Both the position numbers and the translations under genes were made by a program. Below are positions 11,854-23,575 of a stretch of 49,311 bases of DNA, in pieces. The notes beneath the pieces are model-generated. The model saw nothing but the letters and a program-made list of their open reading frames with translations. It ran no database searches and was not told the DNA's origin. This DNA comes from Glomus cerebriforme. Taxonomy: Eukaryota > Glomeromycota > Glomeromycetes > Glomerales > Glomeraceae. Each line of letters opens with the position of its first letter. The first letter of the stretch is position 1. The stretch lies in assembly GCA_003550305.1 (NCBI GenBank), contig QKYT01000033.1:84283-133593 (forward strand). The letters run 5' to 3'.

Positions 11854-12405
11854 TAACACTGGTCAAAAACTGATCTATCTTACAGATATCTTATAAATAT
11901 CGGGTACNCAAAATGCNNAAANTCTGCTATACATCGGGTACCCAATATGTATACTATAGAATTAAAAAATACAATTTATTAATTATCTCGCTATCCAGTG
12001 ATCATAAAAGGATGAAATATAGCTCATTCGATTCGCCTCACTGAGACGTGACGTATCGAATGGTACTAATTTCGCATTTCTAGGTGCGATAGATGCTGAG
12101 ATATTCGATAAATTGTAAAAAAACAAATAAAAAATGCCGATTTGTCAAATATCTCGACATTTATCGCACCTAGAAATGCGAAATTAGTACCATTCGATAC
12201 GTCTCAGTGAGGCGAATCGAATGAGCTATATTTCATCTTTTTATGATCACTGGATAGCGAGATAATTAATAAATTGTATTTTTTAATTCTATAGTATACA
12301 TACTGGGTACCCGATGTATAGCAGAATTTACGCATTTTGGGTACCCGATATTTATAAGATATCTGTAAGATATCTGTAAGATAGATCAGTTTTTGACCAG
12401 TGTAA
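11854..12405. mobile_element. 546-bp palindromic (foldback/MITE-like) element
   Basis: Two arms of about 250 bp, from 11857 to about 12105 and from about 12147 to 12402, are near-perfect inverted copies around a loop of about 40 bases. The ends are CACTGGTCAAAAACTGATCT and its complement. TAA flanks the element on both sides (11854-11856 and 12403-12405), which fits a 3-bp target-site duplication. Known PIF/Harbinger elements use TWA targets, but the family assignment is only suggestive. The arms differ by a small duplication in each: GACGT in the left arm (about 12046-12055) and an 11-bp ATATCTGTAAG in the right arm (about 12357-12380). Four unresolved bases in the left arm fit the difficulty of sequencing a palindrome. 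The open frame crossing it (12204-12512, minus) is not a gene. Confidence 0.85.
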
Positions 12406-15070
12406 TTAATTAATTCTTTTAAATAATTTTTGATAAAATATATTACAATAAATATATTATTAATTTGCAAAGTATTAAAAGTTTTAATTGAATTAAAATT
12501 AAGAATTTGCAACTTATTTTAAAAAATTTGCAAATCTTTATATCATTTAATTTATTTCTTGAATTAATTTTATAAATAACTTATATCTAAAACTATAATA
12601 TTTAATAGTTCTTGTAAAAAAAATAATTTATGTATTGAAAATTTTTTTTATTTATATAAAGTTTAGTTTAACAATTTTTGCTATAATTATCTAGAAGGAT
12701 AGTAAAATACAGTTAAAACTATGCAATATCCATCTGTCATACTGCATAAATAGCCAAAATTAATAATAACCAATAGGATCAAATATAACATATATTTTAT
12801 AATATTTATTTTTTTTGTTTAAGAAAGAAAAAATGAAATTTCACACTTTAATTATTTTATTATATTTTACTATTATATTTTTTTGTTATACTTTTATCAT
12901 TACATTTTATTAAACTTTTTTTTGTGTTACATTTTTACTTTTAATTTTACTATTACATTTTATTATTACACTTGTACTATAGTCTATTACTCTAATACTT
13001 TATTTAATAAATTGAAATAATGCTTCAAACTTTCTAATGGTTCTCATTTTGTAGTTTATATATGATCATGTAATCTGGCTTTAACTATAATCTTTAAATT
13101 AAAATTTTTTAAAAAAAAGTAAATTTAATAAATAAATTTAAATTTGCAATATATTTTATTAATTTTAAATATAAAATACTATAATTAATATGATTATTAA
13201 TCTAATATTAAAACTGATTTATTAAATATAAAGTAGTAAAAATCTAATTAATAAGTACTTAAAATAAATAATTTTAATACCATAATTTAAGAGATTTAAT
13301 TTTACTGCAAAAATTTCTCTTGACGTAATTCGATTTCTGGTTGGTTAATTACTATTGTCACGTGATGTTACAACGATTCGGATCGGGAAACATATTCCCA
13401 TATATTAAATACATTTTTTATAATTATTATGTTTCAAAAACATATATTGTTTCATACTTCATATTACGTAAAAAAAAATGTTAGTTAATATTTAAAACAA
13501 TAAAAATAAATTTTAGAAATATAAACATTTAGTAATAATATTTATTCAATCAATTATGTAAAAAATTATGTAAAAGGAAATACCCATTTTTATTCGTTTA
13601 AAAAAAAAAATAAAATAAAATAACAAAGAAAAAAAAAAAGATATATGGAAAGAATAATGATAACCTGAATGATGATAATAGAAGCAATTTTTACGTTATC
13701 ATTCCATAATTTTCAGAAAATTTTTTTTACACAGCCTACTTCTAAATATATATTTTTTCTGTATGCATAGAAATTTCCTAAACTAAACTAAACACTTAAA
13801 CTAAACTAAAACACAAAGCTTTTTTCTTTTGTTTGCCAAGGGACATATATATTTTTTTTTAACACATGAAACGATTTTTTATAATAAAATATTGTTTGTA
13901 ATTTGATAAGGTTTCTTAAAATGTATCACAAAATTACAGATTGATATTTTTTAACGGGAAAATACGGGTTCATTTACAAAAAAAACATTTCATTATATAC
14001 ACGAGGTCCAAACAAATACAAATAGTTGATGTGTATCATAAACAATTGTTAATAAAAAGAAAAAAAAATTTCCAATTTCTCCGCAAACATATTTTTTTAT
14101 GCATCGCGATAAACTTTAGATTTACTTTAATTAGAATATGTTTTTTTTTATAATAATCAATTTCTTTAAAAAAAACAATGTAAAATTAATATTCTGCGGC
14201 TTAACACAAATATGTATTTTTCATATGCAAACAGTTTGGTCTCGTGGCATTTTTTTTTTCCTTTTTTAATTTGTTGCTTGGTAAAAGAATCTCTTAATAG
14301 AAGTATTTATTAAAATTCGTTTTTTTTTTTTTGAATTTAGGGAAGAAAACAAAGAAAAAAAAAATTCTTATCAATCAGAATTCTATAATTGAGTACAAAA
14401 AGTCCGATGACTTTTAGATGGCTTCCAAACTTTAGTTCTCATGATCATAGTCACTTGTATAAAGAAATACATTTCGAATTCAAAGAAAGAAAAGAAAATG
14501 ATCAAAATTTAAAAATTGAGGTAAGGATTTTCTTTGAATTTCTTTTAAATTCATCATTTTATGCAAATAAAATTTAAGAAATTATTGACTCGTGACTTTT
14601 ATTTGTAACCAATATTTAAACATGAAGAGTAACCAATGAATTATACTTGTGTAACGGATTAATTCCGAAATTTTTCGTAAACAAAAAGTTCCCATAAGGC
14701 ATTCACAATACGTATTGATTTTAACCAACCCAGGACTGAGAAATATGGGATCTTGAAATGATCTTTCCTATTTTAGAAATAATTTTCCTTAGTAAACAAA
14801 TATTAATATTAATCGCGTGACTATTTTTTTAATCCTGTTGATATTTTAATGTTCTTTCATTGTCTGTATTCATTCGATTTGCTAAAGGTCAAATGACCGG
14901 TCTTTAATTCCGATATTGATTTTCTTGCCTCCCGAAATATGCGTACAAACAAAATTACATTGATAATAGATAATGCAGCACCCACGAAAAAATTAGTTTA
15001 ATGACGACGTTGCCGTAATAATCTCATGACCTTTTACTCATGTGAACTTTTTATCTCTCGCCTTTTTTTT
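12406..15070. other. Intergenic; transition to the gene-bearing compartment
   Basis: Up to about 13,300 the sequence resembles the A/T repeat desert; beyond it composition becomes more mixed. The change is marked by TGACGTAA (13321-13328) and a palindromic TCACGTGA (13358-13365), which resemble bZIP and bHLH sites. A short exon-like frame at 14407-14520 ends at a GTAAGG donor-like site, but no partner exon was found. No supported gene. Confidence 0.5.
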
Positions 15071-15078
15071 TATAAATA
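15071..15078 (+). promoter_or_regulatory. Probable TATA box of the MYB gene
   Basis: TATAAATA follows a T-run, and the sequence downstream is clearly more G+C-rich (CCTCGCG). It lies 211 bases before the MYB-like start codon, so the 5' leader would be about 180 nt. Confidence 0.45.
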
Positions 15079-15288
15079 CCTCGCGTCTTCTAACTTCAAC
15101 TGAGAAACGAACAAATAATCAAGTTCCTGATCATATAAAATAAAGAGTATATCACTCGATCGTTCGTTTCTAACGTTTTTAACGTTTTTTGTACCTTTTT
15201 CCATTAAATAGATAGAACATTCTTCGTTATATAAAATTTTCGAATTTATTGTATCATATATAAATATATAAATATTAAAATAAAAAAA

Positions 15289-16054
15289 ATGGGCAAAATG
15301 CCAAAAACCGGAAAAAATCGAAATTCACATAATCGTTGGACTGAGGAGGTAATTTTGATTTATTATTGATTTATTTTAAAATAACACAAATTTTTAAAAC
15401 CGTTTTATTTTTGATTTGAATTATTTTAATAATAGGAAAATAATAGATTACTAAGATTGGCAAAAAAATACAACTATAGACATTGGAAAGAAGTAGAAGC
15501 TGAAATGAAAACGCGCAATGCCAAACAATGTCGTGAGAGGTAATTTATTATTCATTAATATATATTAATCGAGTCATAAAATATGTAAAATTTTAATATA
15601 TATTTTCTTTTTTAAATTTATTAGATATTACGGACATTATGCATCTGGCATCTTAAAAAGCGTAAAAGTCAAAATATCGGAAGCAGAACACAAAATTATC
15701 ATTGAAAGTCGAAGTAAATTACCTTTAGATGGTTGGGCCGCAATCTCAAAAATAATTAATGAAAAACTGCATATTTTAAGAACACCAAATGACGTAAAAA
15801 ACTGTTTCTATCAAAAACTGTTAAAGACTTTACCACCTGAAATCCAAAAGTTACAAGAAGAATCAAAAAAATCAACCGTAGAACACGCAGATCCTATGGA
15901 ACCAACCGAAACATTCGAATTATGTCCGAAAGCTAAAGCATTCCTCGCATATTTATTCGAACAAACCGAACAATCTGAAATCCATATGGAATATCCTGAT
16001 TTATACATTGATGGAAAAAACTACAAAAATACTATAAAATACATTACGAATTAA
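15289..16054 (+). CDS. Two-repeat MYB/SANT DNA-binding protein
   Basis: Exons are 15289-15348, 15436-15539 and 15625-16054, with both introns GT...AG and the frame kept, giving 197 residues. Residues 13-60 form one MYB repeat: RWTEEENNRLLRLAKKY, then W37, then TRNAKQCRERYYGHY, which matches the R2-type ending 'R...QCRERW'. Residues 68-120 form a second: ISEAEHKIIIESRSK, W92, then RTPNDVKNCFYQKL, which matches the R3-type 'RT.N.VKN'. The third core tryptophan of repeat 1 is replaced by tyrosine. The family binds DNA in the nucleus, usually as a transcriptional regulator; targets cannot be read from sequence. The tail (about 125-197) is acidic to neutral and not recognised. An upstream TATAAATA supports this start; an internal ATG at codon 4 is possible. 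Confidence 0.85.
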
Positions 16055-17178
16055 GCTATATATGAAATCATTCACATCATTTTACGCTGTAATTATGTAC
16101 TCTTAAGATTAAAATGATTAAAATGTATGTACTTTGTACTATATAAACTATGTAAATTTTTAATATAAAAATAATAATAATAAAAAAAAAAAATAAAAAA
16201 AAATAAAAATTAAAAAAATTTTGAAGACTTTTTTAAACGTGACTTTCTATAGAACCTCGCGTTCCTTAAATATTATGATCATGTGGATAAATGCAATAAT
16301 TAATGTGTCAGGTGTCAGCTGAATCATTTTCATTTTGGAAATTTTAATGTTATTCTCTTTCAAAAGATTACTGTCTATAGGTGTTATAGAATGACTAAAT
16401 TCATTATGTTTATACCTTTTTTGATAAACAACTTCGAAAATCATTATGAAAAAAAAATAAACCGCCAAATTTTGTACACTTATGGTTATCAAAAAAGACG
16501 TTTATACGTTAATGTCCGTATATCCGGTTAATAAATAATTGGTAATATAAATGTTCATTTGCTGGTTAAATTAAGTATAGAAAATCGGAACATCAAACTA
16601 ATAGAATTATTAATCTGTAATACCTTTAAATTTGGTCATGGGAACTTATATTATGTATTTGACACATGTTAGGAAAATAATTTATAATTTCTATTATCCA
16701 ATCATTTACTTATCCGCAGTTCTTAATATATTTTTTAAAGGTAATCATTTTTTCAGCTTAAAGAATTTATGGAATTTGGCGTAAAGAAGAGGAGTTTTTA
16801 CTCCGAAAAGAAAACAAAAAAGGCAAATTAGATTTTTAGAAGAATTCATGAAGCCATGAACTATGACAGTTGTACGATAGAATGAATAGTCACGAGGTGA
16901 TCATTTGCATTAAATATTCATCAGAGAGATAAGATAATTAGATAATTCTTTATGATTTTATTGTAGTTTATCGGATTTCCTACGTACAGATGGTACAGTA
17001 CATGTTCAACTGTTCAACAACCGCAGCATCCTTTTTTTGTATAACATTTACCATTCACAATTAGTGATAATCCTTTCTTTTGTGAGGTTTCATATAATGA
17101 ACTCCTTTTCGCGTTTCAAAATGAATTTTATTTTTAGAAATTTATTAATATGCAAAGATTTGCAACCTCCCCCCCCCC

Positions 17179-17212
<34 letters not shown>

Positions 17213-17261
17213 AAAAAAAAAAAAAAACACAACAAAAAAAAAAAAAAAAAAAAAAAAATAA

Positions 17262-17301
<40 letters not shown>

Positions 17302-17361
17302 ACAAAAGAATTTATATTGACTACATATTAAGAATATTAAAAATAAATTTATATTTGATTA
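16055..17361. other. Intergenic between convergent MYB and methyltransferase genes
   Basis: The two genes converge here, so this holds their 3' ends. The open frame at 16247-16492 (minus) lacks protein-like composition and is left out. The only structure seen is the C/A homopolymer tract at 17169-17300. Confidence 0.6.
17169..17300 (+). repeat. Homopolymer tract: C run then about 120 nt of near-pure A
   Basis: A run of C followed by a long, nearly unbroken A tract with a few T and C interruptions. It is probably length-unstable and its assembled length is unreliable. No duplication flanking the tract was found, so I do not call it a retroposon tail. Confidence 0.8.
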
Positions 17362-18373
17362 TCATGCTTTTTGACCATAAACTCTTAAGAATTTTATAGA
17401 AGTCTTGAATTTATTGACTTCATTCGTAAATGCTTGAATTAATTTATTATATTCATCTATAGTAATACCCATAGATTCTGATATTACAACTCTTGAACTT
17501 TGCCAGGTTGTTACAATATCTTGAAGTAAATATTTTCCCGCTTTTCCTCCTTTATCGCCCAAAATACATATTTTTTCTTTTCTTTGAATGTTATTAATTT
17601 GATTTGTGCCACGTAACAATTCTTCGAATCGTGAACTTATTAAAGGATTTATGCATTTAGATTCAAGGTATAATCGGTCTAATTTTTAAAATATAATATG
17701 AATATATTATTAGATAAAAATTGCGAAAAATAAATTCGAAATTTTTAAAATTTTTTTTTTTTTTTAAAAAAAAAAAATGCTCACATGCGTTTCCTAATCG
17801 TTTTGTTGTCTCATGTTCATTATAAAATTTATTTTCACAATCCATAATTTCTATCCATCCACCAGGTTTACATACTCGAACAAGTTCTTTTATAACCTTT
17901 TCTTTCCATTCATTTTCTGTGTACGAATATGAACCAAATTGAAGATATACAAAATCAAAAGTATTCTTATCATAACGAAAGCCATCCAAAATATTAGCTT
18001 GTAGAAACGAAGAATTTAATTGTGAAACATTATGTTGAAGCATTGGAACAATAACATCACAACCGAAAAAGTTTGATGATTGATATTGTAATGCATTATC
18101 TAATAACCACGCGCCATCACCACATCTAACATTTAATACTCGTGCATTACCAGCTTTCAAACGTTCTTCAACTGGAGAAGAGAAATTTCCTTGCCATATA
18201 AATCTATGTACACAATGTAACATTTTTGATAAAGTTGTGTCTTGACTTTCATTTGGTATGGAAAATCTATCAATCAATTCTATATGTTCTCCCCCTATAT
18301 TATTGGGTTGAGGATTATCTGGACTATCCGGGACTCTATCATCATCTAAATATTTACCGCATTTACATCCCAT
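17362..18373 (-). CDS. SAM-dependent methyltransferase A (class I)
   Basis: Exons on the minus strand are 18373-17785 and 17678-17362 (intron 106 nt, donor GTGAGC, phase 1), giving 301 residues. Motif I is VLNVRCGDG (79-87), the usual VLDVGCGTG with two changes; GCD near 104-106 is the acidic post-I position; FDFVY (139-143) and ELVRVCKPGGWIEIMD (about 163-178) are the later motifs. The C-terminal part after the intron (YRLYLESKCINPLISSRFEE...) is helical. The family moves a methyl group from S-adenosylmethionine to an unknown acceptor. The N-terminus MGCKCGK would suit N-myristoylation plus palmitoylation, so membrane attachment is possible (inference). It is a paralogue of the gene at 25065-26325, sharing the last intron position and phase but lacking that gene's other two introns. 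Confidence 0.85.
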
Positions 18374-21300
18374 TATTATCGTAAAGTCCTTCTCTTTTAA
18401 TCCTTAAGTATTATATATATATATATATATAGAATAGAATATATAGAATGAATGAGGGTCAAATCAGAGTTATTAAATTAATAAACAAACAATTACCTGA
18501 AGAAAATAATGAAAAATGAAAGAAAAAAAAAATGTATATTTTATATGTATATCATAATTTTTTTCTTTTTCCTTTTTGTAGGCAAAAATACTGGCAACCT
18601 TTAAATAATTTTTTATCAGAAATATTAATATTTAAGGATATGAACACATTGTATGACATATTAACATATTATCAGTCAAAAATACTTACAAGAAAGTATC
18701 TGCAAAGGAAAATCGCATGGCAATGTTTTTCGGCATATTTGGAAAGTGACACCGAAAATTCAGTATACCTTGTGCTCATGTTCAATTTTTTTTTATCATA
18801 ATTATATACATATCTTATCAAATTATATAATATAATTATTATAAAGTTTGTTATAGTATATATAGTATATATATTAATCAAAATTTTCTCATAATGATGT
18901 GTAAGCGAGCTTAAATAAGTTCTCACTTACCAAATCAATTGACACAAAAAAAAATGGTTGTGAAACAAAATTTTTTTTTTTATTTTCACCCCGCGATAAA
19001 TAGAAGGATCTAATATAACATAAACTGTCAAATGATTCAAACCTTAAAGCATAGATTATAGATATCTAGATTTTTTTTTTCTTTCTTTTTTAATATTTGG
19101 GAAATCACGTCAGATCAACTTTCCACATAGAGCGCATGTTCGTTTGCATAACCAATACAATCTTCATCGAAAAGAAAAAGATTGGATTGAAGTACCGTTT
19201 TTAGTTTAATTACACTGCATGTTACATGTAAATTCTTTTTTTGTCTTACTTTAATTCAAGTTTCTAAAAATCGGCTAACAAAAAAAAAAAGTTGCCTTCC
19301 GAATTCCGAAAATACATCGAATTATAAAAAAAAAAAAAAAGTACTTTTAAATTGATTGTTATTTTGTTATTTTTTTTTCCCATACATATTTATTATTTAG
19401 TTCCAATATACCGGTTTTTTACACTTAAATATCATAAAAATTTACCCACAGTAATTTTAATTAAACTTTGTGAGAATTACTACTTAATTTACTTCTTTTA
19501 TAATTAATTATAATATATTATGATAAGTTAAAAAAAGTTATGACTTTAAAAAAAGTTTAATAAATTTAATCAAATAAATTTCATTTTCATCATTTTAATT
19601 CGTCGTCTCCTTTTTTAAACTTATAAGATTGGCGTGGAATGCTCATAGGTTTATTCGTGGATCTTAAATGAGTTTCCATTCAAGATTTTTGGAATTCTTG
19701 TAATTCCTTGTAAGACCTGATACAAACTTTGTATTGGTGATAAAAATTTTTTTAAAGTAAAATTAAGATTTTAAATAGTTTAGTAATTTGGGAACAACGA
19801 AAATAAAATAACAATAAATATAAATTTGTAGATAATGACGTGTTTTTTTTGCTTTGTGAAAATTACGTGTACCGGTCGATTATTTCGGTTTTAGGATAAT
19901 GTGTAATTAGTTTAATTTTAAACTTATTTATACTTTTACATTATTTATACTTTATAACACAATGATTGTTTCAATTTTAAAACTTCTTTATCAGTTCTTA
20001 TTGTTCTTATTACCTTTAATATATGAACCTTATAATTCTTTTATGAAACGTGTTTCTACACGTTTTTCAAATTCTTTAAAAAGATCTTCATTGTATAATG
20101 ATTCGCAACTAAACGTTTTCACCTTTTTTTTCATTATTTATGCATAAACAACCAATCAATTCAATAAAGTATTTTTTTTTTTAAAAAAAGAAAGAACTCA
20201 TTTACATGAATGATACATATCAAAAGTTTCGATCGGGTGATAATTCTTCCATTTTATCCCAAAAGTAGATCATTTTTAGAATATTTTTTTTTTATTTTTT
20301 TGCTTTTTTTTATACATTCTTTCTTCATGGAAATCATGGAAATCGTGGATTTTTGATGATTTGTACTTCCGCGTGATGTCTTTATAAAATAAATATCGCA
20401 ATTATTGCCAACGTTTTTTTTTTTTTAAAAAAAAAAAATTGCGAATCGGTTATTGTTGTTATACAATACATTTGATAACCATGTCAATTTATGTATATAT
20501 TTGTATATATGTATATATTTTTTTATTAGATGATATCATTTTATCAATGAGAAAAAAAGATTCGGAGATAAATTAGAATACCGATTATTTATTATTACAA
20601 TCTACACAAAAAAATTTACAATCGGTAAAATGAACTTTTTTTTTTTTTTTGATATTAGATTCGGCAAAGTAGAAAATTCTTTTTCCCTAAAAATAATACT
20701 TTTTCTAAACTTTAATCTTATTTTATAAAAAAAAAAATGTCGTACCGACTATTTTTAATCAAAAAGTTTAATCAGGATTTTATTTTATTATAAATATTTA
20801 TGATATTTATATTATAAATACTACTAATTATAATATAAAATCAAATTAATAATCTAAACGAAAAATAAATAAATAAATAAATAAAAATAAAATGAGCAAA
20901 TGAGCGTGAAAATCAAATCAATCACATTTTGTTTTCTTTATAAATTATAATTTTTTTGTTCGGGTAAAAACGGTATTTTTGATTTAATACTTATCTTTTT
21001 TATTTCTTTTTTTTTTAAATTTTCATTCTTTTTTTTTTTAGCAAAATAATACATCATATGATATAACTTGAATGGTTCTTCAATATACACAATAACAGTA
21101 ATAACGGTATATTCCGTAATAATAAAAAAAAAAAAAGAAAACGAAAACGAATTTACATGCATTCATGGTTTTTTTCTTTATGCTAAAGATAGATGTAATT
21201 TAATTGGTGTAACAGCTTCTAATACAAAAACAGAAGGGACATGAAAATCCTCGGCGATCTACCGTCGTCTAAAAAAAATGTAACCAATATGAATAACGAT

Positions 21301-22229
21301 TTATTACACAAAATTTTTAGTTATCCCCGCGATCTGTTTTAAATTTTCACAGGTAAACAATTGAAAGTAAAAATTACATTATCAGGCAGGAGACAAATCA
21401 CATGTAAATGAATTTATTTAATATTTATTTTCTTCGAAATAATTTTTTAAAATCTTTCTTTTCTGTATTTTCTGAATGGATGATTTTTTAAAAAACAATT
21501 GAAGTATGTTTACTTTATTGAGTCATGGAACAGGGAATGGATTCTATTAGATCGGTTTCCTAGAAATTTATTACGTAGAATTTTTAATTCTTTTATTTTT
21601 GTTTTGTATTTTTTTTTTTAAAAAAATACATTATGTATATTGACATAACTTTATAAATAATAATTAAAAATTAAAATTAGGGACTTTCCTAATTAGGAAT
21701 AATCGTTATACTGCTATATGTCATTTTACTTATCGTTTATTAATAACATGATTGATCCACATTATCACATGAATTAATTATCTTTGGAACAAGTTACAAA
21801 AAAACTGGAATCTCGCCTCGAAAATTATAACCTGTATGCATATTGCGTTATATTATTATCCTTTTTTTAAAAAAAAAAAAATTTATCAGTTATGGAATTT
21901 TGCATTAATTTTAGAAATATGATTACGAATCATATTCGATATTTTATGTAATAATTATTATTATACGTCAAATATTAAATTTAAGTTTGTCTTTCGCCAA
22001 GAAACTCTAGATTGTAGAAAAAAAAAATCACATTTCGTAGAATACTTTGTCAATTAAATCACTCATTTGAGGTTTGGAAGGGTTTTGAAATATAAACAAT
22101 TTCATCATGTGTTTAACAATTGTCCTACGATCATATATTGACGTAACATCACTAATAGAAATGTAATAATATTCCTCTCCCCTTTATTTATTTATTTATT
22201 TTTATGAAATAAACTACGATCATCCTCTT
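18374..22229. other. Long intergenic region between methyltransferase A and the oil-body gene
   Basis: A (TA)n microsatellite at about 18411-18431 lies just upstream of methyltransferase A and may include its TATA box. Much of the rest is A/T-rich with T and A runs. A 61-codon frame at 19962-20147 is listed as a weak candidate. The frames at 18532-18801 and 20938-21162 lack convincing coding character. Nothing else is supported. Confidence 0.55.
19962..20147 (+). CDS. Possible small membrane or secreted protein
   Basis: A 61-residue frame begins MIVSILKLLYQFLLFLLPLI, a clear hydrophobic segment that could act as a signal peptide or membrane anchor. A basic, Ser-rich stretch (MKRVSTRFSNSLKRSSLY) follows. 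TTTATACTTTATAACACA lies directly before the ATG and AATAAAG lies 16 bases after the stop, where a polyadenylation signal would be expected. No family is recognised. It could equally be a chance frame in A/T-rich DNA. Confidence 0.3.
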   Translation: MIVSILKLLYQFLLFLLPLIYEPYNSFMKRVSTRFSNSLKRSSLYNDSQLNVFTFFFIIYA

Positions 22230-23323
22230 TTATTTCTTATCAATTTTCTTTTGTTCAACTAATCTCATCTCAACTTGATAAGCCTTGCCATCATCTCTAG
22301 TAACCCAATGATCAGCTCCAACATCACGACTATATTTCGGGTGGATGACTTCTCTAACTTGACGTTTATAAGCTGTTGAAACGTTATATCTCTTATCACG
22401 GTCATCCAATGCAGATTGTGAAAGTTGATTATCATCAACGAACGCCATCATAAGTTGTGGAGGTCCTAAAAGTCAAAAAGTCTATATCAATATTGAATAA
22501 ACATAAAAATAGTAACTGACCGATTTTTAAGATTTATAACCATAGGGTAAAGGATGACCGGCATCAACTTGCCAAAAGTGCCACGTCTTTTTTAATAGTA
22601 AGTATTATCAACATTATAGTAAATTAATAAATTAGTGAATTAATAAATAAAAAATTGAAAAATTAAATATATATTAAATACTTTAATGAGTTCTTCCAAA
22701 GCTGTCTCTTCAACTTTATCAACAGCGACAGTTGGTACCAATGATCCAGTAGGAAGTATTAACATTCCCGACTTTATTTCATAAACATGAGAATGCCAAT
22801 ATTTTTTTTCTTCTTCAGGAAGTGCTAGATAAATAAGGTCAACACATATTATTTTGATAATACTTCATTCGTTTTCAAAAAAAAAGAATGTTATAAATGT
22901 ATACTTTGAAAGAGTTTTGCCGAGATAATATATTCAACACCGATCAACCTTGCATCAGATTTGTCAGAATCGTAGATGACACATTGACGAACATCTGGAT
23001 TAAGGTGACTACAATAATGATGAGCTTCCACTTGACGGTTCATATCATGACTTTAATAAAAAAAAAAAAATAATTTCCGTTAATTAATGGAAGATTTACT
23101 TTACATATCAGATATTTGGAAATTTATATTAAAAAAAAACTTTGTACCTGTAAAAATGAAATCCACAAACATGTTCATGGAAATTTTTGATAGGATCAAA
23201 ATTTTGAACCATTTCAGCTACAGTATGCTAAAATCATTAATCTTTTAGATGAGTATATAAAAAATGATCTTTCATTTAAATTTTATCATTTGTAATCTTA
23301 CGAACCGTTAAATCTTCAGTCAT
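22230..23323 (-). CDS. Oil body-associated protein (DUF1264 family)
   Basis: Six exons on the minus strand: 23323-23306, 23227-23148, 23050-22905, 22824-22682, 22586-22541 and 22465-22230. All introns are GT...AG (the first donor is the weaker GTTCGT) and the frame is kept, giving 222 residues. Family landmarks appear in order: FDPIKNFHEHVCGFHFY, QVEAHHYCSHLNPDVRQC, DARLIGVEYIISAKLF, LPEEEKKYWHSHVYEIKSG, then KTWHFWQVDAGHPLPYGPPQ and LMMAF, with KRYNVST near the C-terminus. Plant members coat lipid droplets; a lipid-storage role here is inference, though it suits fungi that hoard lipid. The short 6-codon first exon is the least certain part. Directly upstream lie three tandem repeat units (23400-23575). 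Confidence 0.88.
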
Positions 23324-23399
23324 TGTCGTCGATTATTATTTGTAAAGAAAAAAGAATATCGTTGTAGAAAAAAATTGAAAACGAATATCTTTTTTTATA

Positions 23400-23575
23400 G
23401 AACGAATTGATGTCATTCTTATCGTTAAATGACATAAAATAATTTTTACGTGATTATATTTATAAGAACGAATTGATGTTGTTTTACCGTTAAATGACAT
23501 AAAATAATTTTTAATTTTCACATGATTATATTTATAAGAACGAGTTGTTACCGTTAAATGACATAAAATGATTAT
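23400..23575. repeat. Three tandem units of about 65 bp upstream of the oil-body gene
   Basis: The 18-base core CGTTAAATGACATAAAAT is identical at 23423-23440, 23488-23505 and 23552-23569, spaced 65 and 64 bases. Each core is preceded by GAACGARTTG, and in the first two units it is followed by TGATTATATTTATAA. The array lies 77-252 bases upstream of the start codon of the minus-strand gene at 22230-23323. That is promoter or 5'-leader territory, so repeated factor-binding sites are plausible. Confidence 0.7.

Noticed and set aside
12204..12512. 102-codon minus-strand open frame
   Set aside because: It lies mostly in the right arm of the palindromic element and its residues follow the repeat's A/T-rich composition; it has no protein-like domain.
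14389..14577. Short frame (MTFRWLPNFSSHDHSHLYKE...) ending at a GTAAGG donor-like site
   Set aside because: No downstream acceptor continues the frame convincingly and no family is recognised; kept only as a note in the intergenic entry.
17169..17300. Poly(A) tract as a retroposon tail
   Set aside because: No target-site duplication and no distinct body of inserted sequence could be found next to it.
18532..18801. Possible exon with pyrimidine-rich acceptor-like site (CTTTTTGTAG) and readable residues
   Set aside because: No partner exon, donor or family could be found, and a frame of similar length exists on the other strand (18672-18926).
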